Of a stretch of 64,000 nucleotides of DNA, positions 51,714-60,907 are shown one piece after another. This DNA is from Spirochaetales bacterium. GTDB taxonomy: Bacteria; Spirochaetota; Spirochaetia; DAHUYW01. The DNA lies in the NCBI GenBank assembly GCA_027306915.1, contig DAHUYW010000018.1, forward strand, positions 1-64,000, written 5' to 3'. A program made the position numbers and the translations under genes. The notes below the pieces were generated by a model. It was not told the DNA's origin, did no database searches, and saw only the letters and a program-made list of their open reading frames with translations. How positions within the stretch are numbered: position 1 is the stretch's first letter; every line of letters starts with the position of its first letter.

Positions 51714-52565
51714 CTATGGCAGATTTACGGTAGCCGACATGTCCTTCTGAACAGCCATATCGATGAAGAGATCGACGATGTCGAGCAGCTTGTCTTTGTA
51801 GATCGATGAGGGGATCACCTTCAGGGAGTCGCGGGCGCGCTCGGCCGCCTTGAAGGCGTAGTCGAGCGAGAATCCCTCGATCGAACCGGTCTCGTCGTCG
51901 ACATAATCGTCGACGATTTGGTAGGCAAGTCCGACGTTTCTGCCGTACTCGCCCAGGGCCTCCACGATCTCCTCCGAGGCCCCGAAAACCTTCGCTCCGG
52001 CCTGGGTGGCGCCCGACATGAGCCCGGCGGTCTTGAGGGTGATGACGGTGAGGTAGGTGCGGAAGTCCAGGTTCTCACCAGGGTAGAGCTCGTTGATCAG
52101 CTCTCCCTGACACATCCCCGAGGTGATCTTAGTGATCGGCTCGATGATCTCCTGGCGAAGGCTGTGCGTCATGAGATAGAAGGCCTCGGTGAACAGGACA
52201 TCGCCTGCAAGAAGCGCGACATGGTTGTTGTAGATCTTGTTGAGCGTGGGAATCTCGCGCCGGAGGTCGGCATCGTCAAGAATGTCGTCATGGACGAGGC
52301 TTGCATTGTGGATGAGCTCGATAGCAGTGGCGAGCTGAACCAGCGCGTCGTCGCTTGCCTCGTCCTCGAGGTTTGCGACCGACTTGCCGGCGAGTATCGC
52401 AAGGGCGGGACGCAGCAGCTTGCCCTTGGTCTGGAAAAGGTAATCGACAATCTTGCTGACTGTCTTGTTTTCTACGCGAATTGCGCGCCGGATGTTACGC
52501 TGAACGCGAGCGAGGTACGGCAGAATAGGCTGGTAGATCGAATCGATGGAGTTCTTCTTCTGCAT
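51714..52565 (-). CDS. Polyprenyl diphosphate synthase
   Basis: A 283-residue trans-prenyltransferase. FARM motif DDILD at 93-97 (VHDDILDDADLRR), preceded by KGKLLRPALAILAG, and the SARM as QIVDDYVDDETG. It elongates isopentenyl diphosphate to a C30-C45 chain for a quinone side chain. It is shorter than the usual ~320 residues at the C-terminus. With the DUF2231 and UbiA genes it forms a respiratory quinone group. Confidence 0.9.
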   Translation of the reverse strand: MQKKNSIDSIYQPILPYLARVQRNIRRAIRVENKTVSKIVDYLFQTKGKLLRPALAILAGKSVANLEDEASDDALVQLATAIELIHNASLVHDDILDDADLRREIPTLNKIYNNHVALLAGDVLFTEAFYLMTHSLRQEIIEPITKITSGMCQGELINELYPGENLDFRTYLTVITLKTAGLMSGATQAGAKVFGASEEIVEALGEYGRNVGLAYQIVDDYVDDETGSIEGFSLDYAFKAAERARDSLKVIPSSIYKDKLLDIVDLFIDMAVQKDMSATVNLP

Positions 52566-52637
52566 TCAGCTACTCTCTCGCCGCCCTTTATATCACAGAG
52601 TTGCAGGTAACACAAGCGAATCGTTGATTTCGCGAAG

Positions 52638-52667
52638 TTGATCGCCCGGCCGATGATGACCTATAAT
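52638..52667 (+). promoter_or_regulatory. Promoter of the two-component genes
   Basis: TTGATC (52638-52643), 18-bp spacer, TATAAT (52662-52667), about 70 bp before the response regulator. Confidence 0.55.
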
Positions 52668-52736
52668 GCGCTGTCGGCGGTACTATCGGGAAAACCGTTC
52701 CAACTTCGTGGACTTCTGCCGACAAGGAGCGGTTCA

Positions 52737-53414
52737 GTGCGACTTCTTCTCGTCGAGGACGAGCCTGGCGTTGCCCGCTTCGTCCTTCAAGGGCTCCGCG
52801 AAGCCGGATACGCCGTCGATGTGGTTGCGGAGGGTAAGGAGGGGCTTACCCATGCGCTTTCCTCGGTTTATGACGTGGTGATACTCGATATCATGCTTCC
52901 TGGGCTCTCCGGGATCGAGATAGTGAAGCGGGTTCGCGAGCACGGAATGAAGACTCCGGTGATCCTCCTCACCGCGAGGGATGCCGTCTCCGACCGCGTC
53001 GCAGGGCTCGACGCCGGTGCCGACGACTACCTTATAAAGCCCTTCGCCTTCCCGGAGCTCCTTGCCCGTATCCGTGCCCTCCTCAGGCGCCCGCCGGTGC
53101 AGTCCGACACCGTGCTCACCTTCGACGAGCTGGAGCTGGATACCGCCCGCCATGAGGTGCGCCGCGCGGGAAAGAGCATCGAGCTATCGCCGCGCGAGTT
53201 CGCCCTCCTTGAGGTGTTCATGCGCCACCCGCATCAGGCGCTTACGCGGGCCCAGATCATCGAACATGTGTGGAGCTTCGATTTCTCGAACGAATCCAAC
53301 ATCATCGACGTTTACATCGGCTACCTCAGACGCAAGATCGAGCGAGGATTCGATCGTCCCCTCATTCGGACCGTGCGGGGAGTGGGGTACAGAATGGAAT
53401 CCAATGAGGCGTAA
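52737..53414 (+). CDS. OmpR/PhoB-family response regulator
   Basis: A 225-residue regulator starting at GTG 52737 behind AAGGAG. Receiver domain with phospho-acceptor D51 (DVVILDIMLPG), acidic pocket VEDEP, conserved Thr in ILLTARDA and Lys in DDYLIKPFAF; C-terminal winged helix with ELSPREFALLEVFMRHPHQA and IDVYIGYLRRKIE. It is coupled by overlap to the sensor kinase gene. Confidence 0.94.
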   Translation: MRLLLVEDEPGVARFVLQGLREAGYAVDVVAEGKEGLTHALSSVYDVVILDIMLPGLSGIEIVKRVREHGMKTPVILLTARDAVSDRVAGLDAGADDYLIKPFAFPELLARIRALLRRPPVQSDTVLTFDELELDTARHEVRRAGKSIELSPREFALLEVFMRHPHQALTRAQIIEHVWSFDFSNESNIIDVYIGYLRRKIERGFDRPLIRTVRGVGYRMESNEA

Positions 53415-54888
53415 GCGGCGCGCCTCCCGGCTCTCCCTTCGCATCCGGCTCACCCTCTGGTTTCTCCTCATCATCGGCGTAAGCGGCACGCTGTTCGGAG
53501 GATTTCTCTACGTAGAGCTGCGGCGAAGTCTCATCGATTCGGTCGATCTCTCGCTTCGAGCCGCGATCGCCGAGGCGGCGTCGAGCGTTGAGCGGGAGCG
53601 TGATCGAACTCGTTTCCACGATCGTGACGAGATGAGGTTCGCGATCGGCGGGCGGGATTCTTCGGAGTTTGCCGTTCGCCTGCTTAGTCCGGAGGGCCGC
53701 TTCCAGGACGGGATCGGCGCCTACACGACGGGACCCGACTGGCCGCCGCTCGTCGAGGGGATCGTCACCATCGGCGGAAACGCAGGGGCCTGGCGTGTCA
53801 TGACCGAGCCGATGCGCAGCGAGAGTCGTGCCGTGGTCGGATGGCTTCAGGCAGGTGAAAGCCTCCGCTTCGTGTCCGCTACCTTGAGCCGCCTTCAGGA
53901 GGTTCTTTTTCTGGCGATTCCGCTTATGCTTGTTGTTGCCGCGGCGGGTGGCATCTTCCTCGTCAACGAGGCCTTGAAGCCGATCATTCGCATGAGCGCG
54001 ACCGCCCGAGGAATCAGCGCCACGGACCTCTCACGGCGCATCGGCTATTCCGGGGCGCGCGATGAAATGAGCGAGCTGGCGGAGACCTTCGACCGCATGC
54101 TCGACCGCCTGCAGGAGAGCTTCGAGCAGGAGCGGCGCTTTACCGCTGATGCCTCGCATGAGCTGCGCACGCCCCTTGCGGTGCTGCGCGGTCAAATCGA
54201 CGTGGCCTTGAGCCGTCCCCGCGGGACCGAGCACTATCGATCGACGCTCAAATCCATGGGTGAGGAGGTCGACAGGCTCATCCGCCTCGCAAGCGACCTG
54301 CTCTATCTCGCCCGCCTGGACGTCGACCACGCCCACATGCATCCCATCCGCGTGAACCTGAGCGATCTCGTCGCAGCGACTGCCGAGCAGTTCTCCGGCC
54401 TCACCGGCGCGCGCTCGCAGCGCCTCACGATGGAGATCGAGCCCGCGACCCACGTACAGGGAGACATCGATCTCCTCATCCGCTTGCTCATGAACCTTCT
54501 CGACAACGCCGTCAAATACACCCCCGAAGGCGGAACGATCGGGGTGCGCGTGCGCCGCGACCCCTCTGTCGAGCGCCCGGATGTCGAGCTGGCGATAACG
54601 AATAGCGGCCCGGGTATCCCCAGCGACGATCTCGCCAAGGTCTTCGACCGCTTCTACCGGGTCGCAACGGATCGGGCACGCGCGACCGGCGGGTCGGGGC
54701 TCGGGCTGGCGATCGCGCGCGAGATCGCGAGGGCGCACGGGGGATCGCTCATCGTAGCGAGCGGGCCTGCCGGAGCTGCGGTAGGCGAGAGGAAGGCAGC
54801 CGACGTGAGCTCTCGTCAGAGTCCGGAAGACGGGGGGAGACTGACCACCTTCACGTTACGGCTGCCCAGCTTGGATGGCGGGGACTAG
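53404..54888 (+). CDS. Sensor histidine kinase
   Basis: A 494-residue membrane kinase. Two membrane helices (~15-37 and ~170-195) flank a ~130-residue periplasmic sensor; then HAMP (LKPIIRMSATARGISATDLS), dimerisation domain with His at ~252 in DASHELRTPLAVLRG, and ATPase domain with the N box LMNLLDNAVKYTPEGG, NSGPGIP and GGSGLGLAIAREIA. Architecture is like CusS/QseC-type kinases. It overlaps the regulator gene by 11 nt. Confidence 0.94.
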   Translation: MRRKRRASRLSLRIRLTLWFLLIIGVSGTLFGGFLYVELRRSLIDSVDLSLRAAIAEAASSVERERDRTRFHDRDEMRFAIGGRDSSEFAVRLLSPEGRFQDGIGAYTTGPDWPPLVEGIVTIGGNAGAWRVMTEPMRSESRAVVGWLQAGESLRFVSATLSRLQEVLFLAIPLMLVVAAAGGIFLVNEALKPIIRMSATARGISATDLSRRIGYSGARDEMSELAETFDRMLDRLQESFEQERRFTADASHELRTPLAVLRGQIDVALSRPRGTEHYRSTLKSMGEEVDRLIRLASDLLYLARLDVDHAHMHPIRVNLSDLVAATAEQFSGLTGARSQRLTMEIEPATHVQGDIDLLIRLLMNLLDNAVKYTPEGGTIGVRVRRDPSVERPDVELAITNSGPGIPSDDLAKVFDRFYRVATDRARATGGSGLGLAIAREIARAHGGSLIVASGPAGAAVGERKAADVSSRQSPEDGGRLTTFTLRLPSLDGGD

Positions 54889-54993
54889 TTCTTGAAAGAC
54901 GGCGAGAATATCGCTTGGCTGAAGGACGCGGTGGTCCGCGTCGTCGAGCTGCATCCCCTCCCCGCTATGCTTCGTCATGCAGCGGTTGAAGCT

Positions 54994-55260
54994 TCATCGT
55001 CCGTCCTCTTGGCCGCGTATGCCAAGCATCTGATTGATCTTCGGCCGGTCGAAACCGACGATAGGACGGTTGTTAATGAGAATGACCGGCACTCCCATCT
55101 GGCCTGTCCGCCTCATGATGTCCTCGGCTGCGCGCTGGTCGCGAGCGACGTCGACCTCGGTATACCTCACCCCTTTCTGGTTGAAATACTGCTTTGCTGC
55201 CCTGCAGAAGCTGCAGGTCGGCGTCGTAAAGATGACGACCTTCGGTTGCGGTGTGTTCAT
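54994..55260 (-). CDS. Glutaredoxin-like protein
   Basis: An 88-residue thioredoxin-fold protein with the redox pair C16-S-F-C19 (TTPTCSFCRAAKQYF), cis-Pro in MGVPVILINNRPIVGFD and the GF motif, as in NrdH-type glutaredoxins. It reduces disulfides, with thioredoxin reductase or glutathione as electron source. It has its own strong promoter and an AGGAGAGG site. Confidence 0.9.
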   Translation of the reverse strand: MNTPQPKVVIFTTPTCSFCRAAKQYFNQKGVRYTEVDVARDQRAAEDIMRRTGQMGVPVILINNRPIVGFDRPKINQMLGIRGQEDGR

Positions 55261-55277
55261 ATCCTCTCCTATATATG

Positions 55278-55306
55278 ATTATACGCATATAGCTGCCCTC
55301 TGGCAA
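55278..55306 (-). promoter_or_regulatory. Strong promoter of the glutaredoxin gene
   Basis: On the minus strand TTGCCA (55306-55301), 17-bp spacer, TATAAT (55283-55278). Confidence 0.65.
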
Positions 55307-55314
55307 GAGAAAAG

Positions 55315-56205
55315 TCACGTGGATGAGGCACCAGGAAACAGGAGGCGAAACTCCTCGGGCAGCGGGGAGCAGATGGAAAGAGGCCTCCCATCATGCGGGT
55401 GGGAAAGCACCAGGCTCGCGGCATGGAGGTAGAGCCGATCGGCCGGTCGGCTGGCGTCATCGGGGAGTCTCGGCCCGCCCCGGCCGAGCGGCCCGTAGAG
55501 ACGGTCGCCGAGGATAGGAAGCCCGAGAGCGGCAAGATGCGCGCGCACCTGGTGGCGAAACCCTTGCGTGATCAGCGCGCGGACCAGGAGCAACCCACCG
55601 CGCTCGTCGAGGAGCTCGATGTCGGTTGCGTAGCAGCGGTCGGTGCTCTCTGGAGGAGGATGGCTTCGGCCGCCCTCCGCGGCGCCCTTCCGAGGCTGGC
55701 CAAATCGCGGGAGCGGCGCGGCTGGCGTCCCCGGCTCGGCGGCCTCCCCCCCTACCCGCGCGTCGACCAGCCGCACCCGCCGCCGACCAGGGCCAAAGGG
55801 GGCGAAGCGGCTCTCGATGCGTAGGCGGCCGCCGGCAGGCAGTCGAGGCGGCCGCAGGAGACCGGCTTGCCCACTATCTTCGGAGAGCCCTTCCGGTGAG
55901 GCCCGCTTGCACGCTGCAAGGTACCCCTTCTCGACCCCATTGGCCTCGAATGAGGCGCGCAGCCTGCAAAAGCTCTCGGAGGTGCGAGCGATGAGCACCA
56001 GCCCCGAGGTGTCACGATCGAGGCGATGGAGGAGCCCGGGCTCGATCGCCTTGATTCCCGGTAGCTTCCCTATCTCCGGGTGGAGCGCGATCACGGCATC
56101 AAGCAGAGTCTCTGCCTCACCCGCCCGAAGCGGCGCCGTGTGCACCCCCGGAGGCTTCTCGACGGCAAGGAGGTAGGGATCTTCGTAGCGGATGATCAGC
56201 CGCAT
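55315..56205 (-). CDS. RluA-family pseudouridine synthase
   Basis: A 296-residue RNA pseudouridine synthase without S4 domain. Catalytic Asp in LLHRLDRDTSGLVLIAR, then the lysine region KGYLAACKRA and the C-terminal GFRHQVRAHLAALGLPILGD. An unusual ~70-residue Gly/Pro/Arg-rich insert (about residues 110-180) interrupts the middle of the catalytic domain. The target (rRNA or tRNA) is unknown. Start MRLIIRYEDP at 56205; the frame upstream overlaps the MOSC gene and is not used. Confidence 0.85.
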   Translation of the reverse strand: MRLIIRYEDPYLLAVEKPPGVHTAPLRAGEAETLLDAVIALHPEIGKLPGIKAIEPGLLHRLDRDTSGLVLIARTSESFCRLRASFEANGVEKGYLAACKRASPEGLSEDSGQAGLLRPPRLPAGGRLRIESRFAPFGPGRRRVRLVDARVGGEAAEPGTPAAPLPRFGQPRKGAAEGGRSHPPPESTDRCYATDIELLDERGGLLLVRALITQGFRHQVRAHLAALGLPILGDRLYGPLGRGGPRLPDDASRPADRLYLHAASLVLSHPHDGRPLSICSPLPEEFRLLFPGASST

Positions 56206-56236
56206 CTCGACGCCGCCCCTTGAGGTGGGCACGCAG

Positions 56237-56926
56237 TCAGCCCGCAGGGATGGCGAGCCGCCGCTTCCAGGACTCGACCCGCCCGCTTTCAAGCCGCCGC
56301 GCGGAAAGCTCGCGCATCCCGGGGGAGAGAGCCGTGAGCTGCGCCATGCCAGAAAGCTCCGAAGGATCAAGGGGATTGAGGAAGAGGACGGCGAGAATCC
56401 GGGCAAGCGGCCAGGACGGATGAGGGCGATCGAACAGGCGAAGCTCGTCGCCCTCCTCGACGCGTCCCTCCTCGAGCACCCGATAGAACCACCCCGTGCG
56501 GCCCGTCTCCTGAATCTTCACGGCGAGCTCACTGACCCCCGCTCGGTGGGCGGGCTTCCAGCAGGGCTGGCGCGGCTCGGAGACTTCGAGCAGCGCCCCG
56601 CCGACTCGATAGATGTCTCCGACACAGACCGTTGCCTCCGTCATGCCGCGGGTCGAGAAGTTCTCCCCGAAGAAACCGGGCAATGCGAAAAGCTCACGCC
56701 GCTCCGGATACTCCGCCTGCCAGGCGGGATAGTGGTCGAAGGCATAGTGATGGACGGCCCGCTCAGGACCGCCATGATGGACAGGATCGCCATGGCTGTC
56801 GCCTTCCAGACCCTGAATCGTCACGCTGAGCGGTCCGACCGCGGGTCGCTTGCGAATCGCGCTGGGTTGGCCGCCGGGGCCAAACGACTCCTCCCTCCCG
56901 ACGAATACCGCATCAAGCTGAACCAT
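56237..56926 (-). CDS. MOSC-domain protein (YiiM type)
   Basis: A 229-residue MOSC protein: RKRPAVGPLSVTIQGLEGDS, HHGGPERAVHHYAFDHYPAW, FGENFSTRGMTEATVCVGDI and VSEPRQPCWKP with the conserved Cys that binds the molybdenum/sulfur carrier. YiiM-type proteins are linked to molybdenum-dependent reduction of N-hydroxylated compounds. The ATG is 5 nt after a TATGAT -10 box and has no Shine-Dalgarno site. Confidence 0.88.
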   Translation of the reverse strand: MVQLDAVFVGREESFGPGGQPSAIRKRPAVGPLSVTIQGLEGDSHGDPVHHGGPERAVHHYAFDHYPAWQAEYPERRELFALPGFFGENFSTRGMTEATVCVGDIYRVGGALLEVSEPRQPCWKPAHRAGVSELAVKIQETGRTGWFYRVLEEGRVEEGDELRLFDRPHPSWPLARILAVLFLNPLDPSELSGMAQLTALSPGMRELSARRLESGRVESWKRRLAIPAG

Positions 56927-56931
56927 GCCTC

Positions 56932-56960
56932 ATCATACGACTCCGCGCGCCTGCTGTCAC
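56932..56960 (-). promoter_or_regulatory. Promoter of the MOSC gene, leaderless geometry
   Basis: On the minus strand GTGACA (56960-56955), 17-bp spacer, TATGAT (56937-56932), start codon 5 nt later. Confidence 0.5.
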
Positions 56961-57031
56961 CACTCGCCACCGGCGCCAAGTCTCTCGACCACTTGCAGTG
57001 GGCGACCCCGCCGGGCTACCCTAGCCCTCTT

Positions 57032-58702
57032 ATGGCATCCGAAGAGTCCCCGCGTCCTCTCGTCGTGCAAAGCGACAGCACTCTCCTTCTCGACGTCCAC
57101 GCCGCGGGTTTTGACGCCGCGCGAGCGAGCATATCGGCGTTCGCCGAGCTCGAGAAGAGCCCCGAGCACTTTCACACCTATCGGATAAGCCCGCTCTCGT
57201 TGTGGAACGCTGCCTCTGCCGGCCTTGCAGCGGAGGAGGTGATTCGACGCCTTCGAGAATGGTCGCGCTTCCCGGTGCCGGAGAACATCCTCTTCACGAT
57301 CCGCGACACCATCTCCCGGTTCGGCAAGCTCATCCTCTTTCCTACCGACGACAGCGATCGCCTCTTCCTGAGCGTCGAGGATGCCGCCATCTACGCGGAG
57401 CTCTCGAGCCAGAAGCGTCTTTCCTCGCTCCTCGTTCCCAATTCGCGCGGTTTCTATCTTCGCCTCGTCGATCGCGGGATCGTCAAGCTCGAGCTCACCC
57501 GGCTCGGTTATCCGGTCAAGGATCAGGCCCCCCTTGCGCGGGGCGAGCCGGTCGAGTTCACCCTCCGCGCCCGCACTGCGAGCGGCTTCCTCTTCGCAGT
57601 CCGCGACTACCAGAGGGAAGCCGCCTCGGCCTTTGCCGGCGACGGCGAGGCGGGCAGCGGATTCGGGACGATAGTTCTTCCCTGCGGAGCCGGAAAGACC
57701 ATCGTCGGCATGGCCATCATGGATCTTCTCAAAACAAGCACCCTCATCCTCTCGACCAACGTCGCGGCGGTGCACCAATGGATCGATGAGCTGCTCGACA
57801 AGACCACTCTCACGCGAGACGAGATCGGCGAGTACACAGGCGACAAGAAGGATCTGAAGCCTGTCACGATCGGAACCTATCAGATACTCACCTGGAGACC
57901 GGCGAAAGAGGGCGATTTCCCGCACTTCCGAATCTTTCGGGAGAGGAATTGGGGGCTCATCATCTATGACGAGGTCCACCTCCTCCCCGCTCCCGTCTTT
58001 CGAGTCACCGCCGAAATCCAGGCGGTGCGCCGGCTCGGGCTCACCGCCACGCTCGTACGCGAGGATGGCCGAGAAGAGGACGTCTTCTCGCTCGTCGGCC
58101 CCAAGCGCTACGACGTTCCCTGGAAGGAGATGGAGGCGAAAGGCTGGATAGCCGAGGCGAACTGTTACGAGATCCGCGTCGACCTTCCCCAAGACCTGCG
58201 TGTCCCCTACGCTACCGCCGACAAGCGGCAGAAGTTCCGGATCGCCGCGGAAAATCCGATCAAGGTCGAGATCACCAAAGAGCTCATCGAGAATCACCCT
58301 GAGGATTCCATCATGGTGATCGGCCAGTACCTCGCGCAGCTCGGCGACATCGCGAGGGCGACCGGGGCGCCGATCATCACCGGTCAGACGCCGAACGCGC
58401 AGCGCGAGGAGATCTACGCCGATTTCCGTTCCGGGAAGGTGCGGGTCATCGTTGTATCGAAGGTTGCCAACTTCGCGATCGATCTTCCCGACGCCTCCGT
58501 CGCTATCCAGGTCTCGGGGACCTTCGGCTCGCGCCAGGAGGAGGCCCAGCGGCTTGGAAGGATCCTCCGCCCCAAGGAGCGCAACTCCTATTTCTATTCG
58601 ATCGTCTCGCGCTACACCACCGAGGAGGAGTTCTCTGCCAACCGGCAGAAGTTTCTCACCGAGCAGGGCTACAAGTACCACATCGAGCTCTGGAACGAGT
58701 AG
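57032..58702 (+). CDS. XPB/Ssl2-type DNA repair helicase
   Basis: A 556-residue SF2 helicase of the XPB family. N-terminal damage-recognition-like region; motif Q area RDYQREAASAF, Walker A LPCGAGKTIVGMAI (~217-230), DEVH box (IIYDEVHLLP, ~313-316), RLGLTATLVREDGREEDVFS (motif III with the RED motif of XPB), SKVANFAIDLPDASVAIQ and EEAQRLGRILRPK (motif VI). It probably unwinds DNA in repair with the protein encoded downstream. Start ATG 57032; a TACCCT box ends 9 nt upstream. Confidence 0.92.
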   Translation: MASEESPRPLVVQSDSTLLLDVHAAGFDAARASISAFAELEKSPEHFHTYRISPLSLWNAASAGLAAEEVIRRLREWSRFPVPENILFTIRDTISRFGKLILFPTDDSDRLFLSVEDAAIYAELSSQKRLSSLLVPNSRGFYLRLVDRGIVKLELTRLGYPVKDQAPLARGEPVEFTLRARTASGFLFAVRDYQREAASAFAGDGEAGSGFGTIVLPCGAGKTIVGMAIMDLLKTSTLILSTNVAAVHQWIDELLDKTTLTRDEIGEYTGDKKDLKPVTIGTYQILTWRPAKEGDFPHFRIFRERNWGLIIYDEVHLLPAPVFRVTAEIQAVRRLGLTATLVREDGREEDVFSLVGPKRYDVPWKEMEAKGWIAEANCYEIRVDLPQDLRVPYATADKRQKFRIAAENPIKVEITKELIENHPEDSIMVIGQYLAQLGDIARATGAPIITGQTPNAQREEIYADFRSGKVRVIVVSKVANFAIDLPDASVAIQVSGTFGSRQEEAQRLGRILRPKERNSYFYSIVSRYTTEEEFSANRQKFLTEQGYKYHIELWNE

Positions 58703-58759
58703 AGGCTTGCGCCCGCCGCCGATAAGGGGTACCCTAGTTGCTCCCTGCACGGATGGCGC

Positions 58760-60841
58760 ATGGACGAAGTCGAGCACTGGAAAAAAAGCATGCTCACCCT
58801 CCCGGATGCCGATTTTTTCGGCATCATGCGGAACTACTTGGGCGAGCTGAAGACGCCCTTCAACAAGCACGCTCTCATTGAGGAGCTGGTCGTGTTTCTC
58901 CGTCGGCCCTCGACGCGGGAGCGGATCCTCGACCAGATCGATGCCCGCGACGCCGAGATTCTTTCCGCAATCGCCCTGCTCGACGAGCCTGCGCCTGAGC
59001 GGATCCACTCCTTCTTCGCCGCCGACCGAGGCTACATCGACCTCTACAACCACCTGCTCAACCTCCAGGAGCGTCTCCTGATCTATCGGGACAGCAGCCT
59101 CAAGAGCCCGCGGGTGCGGATCAACCCGCTCTTGGAGCCGGCGCTGACCGGTCCCGCCATTCACCCGGAGATACTCTTCCCCTCGCGCCCGGCTGGCGGC
59201 GGCGAGCCGGCACCCCCCTGGCTGCGTGAGCAGTTGGTGCTTGCCTTCGTTTCCTACCTCGTGCATCACGGCAACCTCTTGAAGGCGGACGGAAGGTTCA
59301 AGAAGCGTGCCGAGGATGAGCTTCTTGGCCTTTTCCCGGCCCTCGTCGTAAACACGGAGCGCGGGGTGCGGCTTTACCTCCTGCTGCAGGCCCTCGCACG
59401 GCTGCGGGTCCTGCGCTCCGCCGCGGGAGCCTTCGAGATCGACCTGGCCCGACTCCAGGCGCTCGGATCGCTTGATACGGCAAGCCGCGAGCTGCTCCTC
59501 GCAAGCGCGGCGCTCGACCGTGAGCAGGCGGATAGTCCGATGGACCCCGCGAGCGAGGAGGCGCTTCAGGCAAGGATCGAGAAGCGGGCACAGCTTCTCT
59601 GCGATCTCCTTGCGAGCCTGGATCCCAAGCGCTGCTATCCGATCCTTTCGATCGAGCGCATCCTTGCGGCAGTCTGCGCCGAGCCGAAGGGAGGGCACGA
59701 TGAGCTGGACGGATCGGCGCTCGCCCAGTTCTTGAGCGGTCTTATCGAGCTCGACGTGCTCGTTCCCTCGGGCAAGAGTGGCTACCGAAAGAATCCCCTC
59801 CCGCTCGAGCCCGCCCGACCGCGGGAGACGAAGGCGGAGGCGAGGCTGGTCGTCCAGCCAAACTTCGCCGTTACCGTGATGCCTGCGGCTACCTTCGCGG
59901 AGGGGATCGAGGTAGCCCTTGCTGCGGAGATTCGCACCTTCGACGTCTATCCGCAGTACGAGATTACCAAGCGCGCCTTTCTTTCCGGCCTCGATCACGG
60001 CCTTTCTGGGGCTGCCTGCCGGAAGCTTCTTGAGTCGGCCAGCGGAGGCCCGCTTCCCCAGAACGTCCAGTTCTCGCTCGAGAGCTGGGAGGTGGAGTAC
60101 CGGGGAATCGGACTCTACGGCGGGATCGTGTTGACCGCCGACGAGAAGCGCAGGCACCTGATCGATCACTCGGACGTGGTGAAGCCCTGGATTCGCAAGA
60201 CGCTCGCGCCGGGGGTCTACCTCCTGGATCCCCGCGAAGGGGAAGAGTGGCAGCGCGCGCTCGAGCGAGCCGGAGTCGGGCCTCTGCCGCAAATCCAGTT
60301 TGCGGGCAAACCCGCCGTCCGAAAAGGAACCGGCCGCAGCTTCAGCTCGATCGGGGTCGCGCGGCCCCTTTCGCTCGCCGCACAGGCGGACTCTGCAGGG
60401 CGCGCCCTTCCTGCAAGCGACGGCCGCCGCAGGGAGGCCATCAACCGGGAGCTTCTCCGCACCCTCGATGGGCTCAAGCTCGCCGAGGAGCTTAAGGCCG
60501 AGCTCTCGGCTCGGATCAAAAAGAAGCTCATTCTCTTCCCCGATCAGATTGCGCAGCTGCCCCCGCGCCAGGAAAAGAGTGAGGCGAAGGGACTCGACTA
60601 TCTCGGAAAGGTTCGCTTGATCGAGCAGGCCTTGAAGGCGGGCTCCGAGCTGCTCGAGATCATCGAGCGCTCGCCCGCGGGCTCGGCGCGCCGCATCCTC
60701 GTCAAGCCCACCGAGCTGCGAAAGGCTGGGGGCGATCTTCTGCTTCTCGGAGGCGAGCTTCCCCGCGAAGCACCGGTTCAAATTAGGGTGAGAAAGATCG
60801 TCCTCGTGCGCAAACTGAAGAGCTCGCTTTACGCGCCGTAG
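58760..60841 (+). CDS. XPB-associated protein (helicase XPB/Ssl2 N-terminal domain family)
   Basis: A 693-residue partner of bacterial XPB, of the kind adjacent to xpb in actinobacteria and spirochaetes. Helical repeats dominate the first ~350 residues; LVVQPNFAVTVMPAATFAEG followed by FDVYPQYEITKRAFLSGLDH is the helicase-associated domain; the C-terminal ~150 residues are charged and helical. No nuclease or ATP-binding motif is seen. It lies 57 bp after the helicase gene, with a similar TACCCTAG element upstream. Confidence 0.8.
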   Translation: MDEVEHWKKSMLTLPDADFFGIMRNYLGELKTPFNKHALIEELVVFLRRPSTRERILDQIDARDAEILSAIALLDEPAPERIHSFFAADRGYIDLYNHLLNLQERLLIYRDSSLKSPRVRINPLLEPALTGPAIHPEILFPSRPAGGGEPAPPWLREQLVLAFVSYLVHHGNLLKADGRFKKRAEDELLGLFPALVVNTERGVRLYLLLQALARLRVLRSAAGAFEIDLARLQALGSLDTASRELLLASAALDREQADSPMDPASEEALQARIEKRAQLLCDLLASLDPKRCYPILSIERILAAVCAEPKGGHDELDGSALAQFLSGLIELDVLVPSGKSGYRKNPLPLEPARPRETKAEARLVVQPNFAVTVMPAATFAEGIEVALAAEIRTFDVYPQYEITKRAFLSGLDHGLSGAACRKLLESASGGPLPQNVQFSLESWEVEYRGIGLYGGIVLTADEKRRHLIDHSDVVKPWIRKTLAPGVYLLDPREGEEWQRALERAGVGPLPQIQFAGKPAVRKGTGRSFSSIGVARPLSLAAQADSAGRALPASDGRRREAINRELLRTLDGLKLAEELKAELSARIKKKLILFPDQIAQLPPRQEKSEAKGLDYLGKVRLIEQALKAGSELLEIIERSPAGSARRILVKPTELRKAGGDLLLLGGELPREAPVQIRVRKIVLVRKLKSSLYAP

Positions 60842-60907
60842 CGCCGCGGGCAGCCGCCCCGAGGAAACGGGCGGTGCGAGCGGCGCCCGCTCGTAGGGAG
60901 GTTCATC

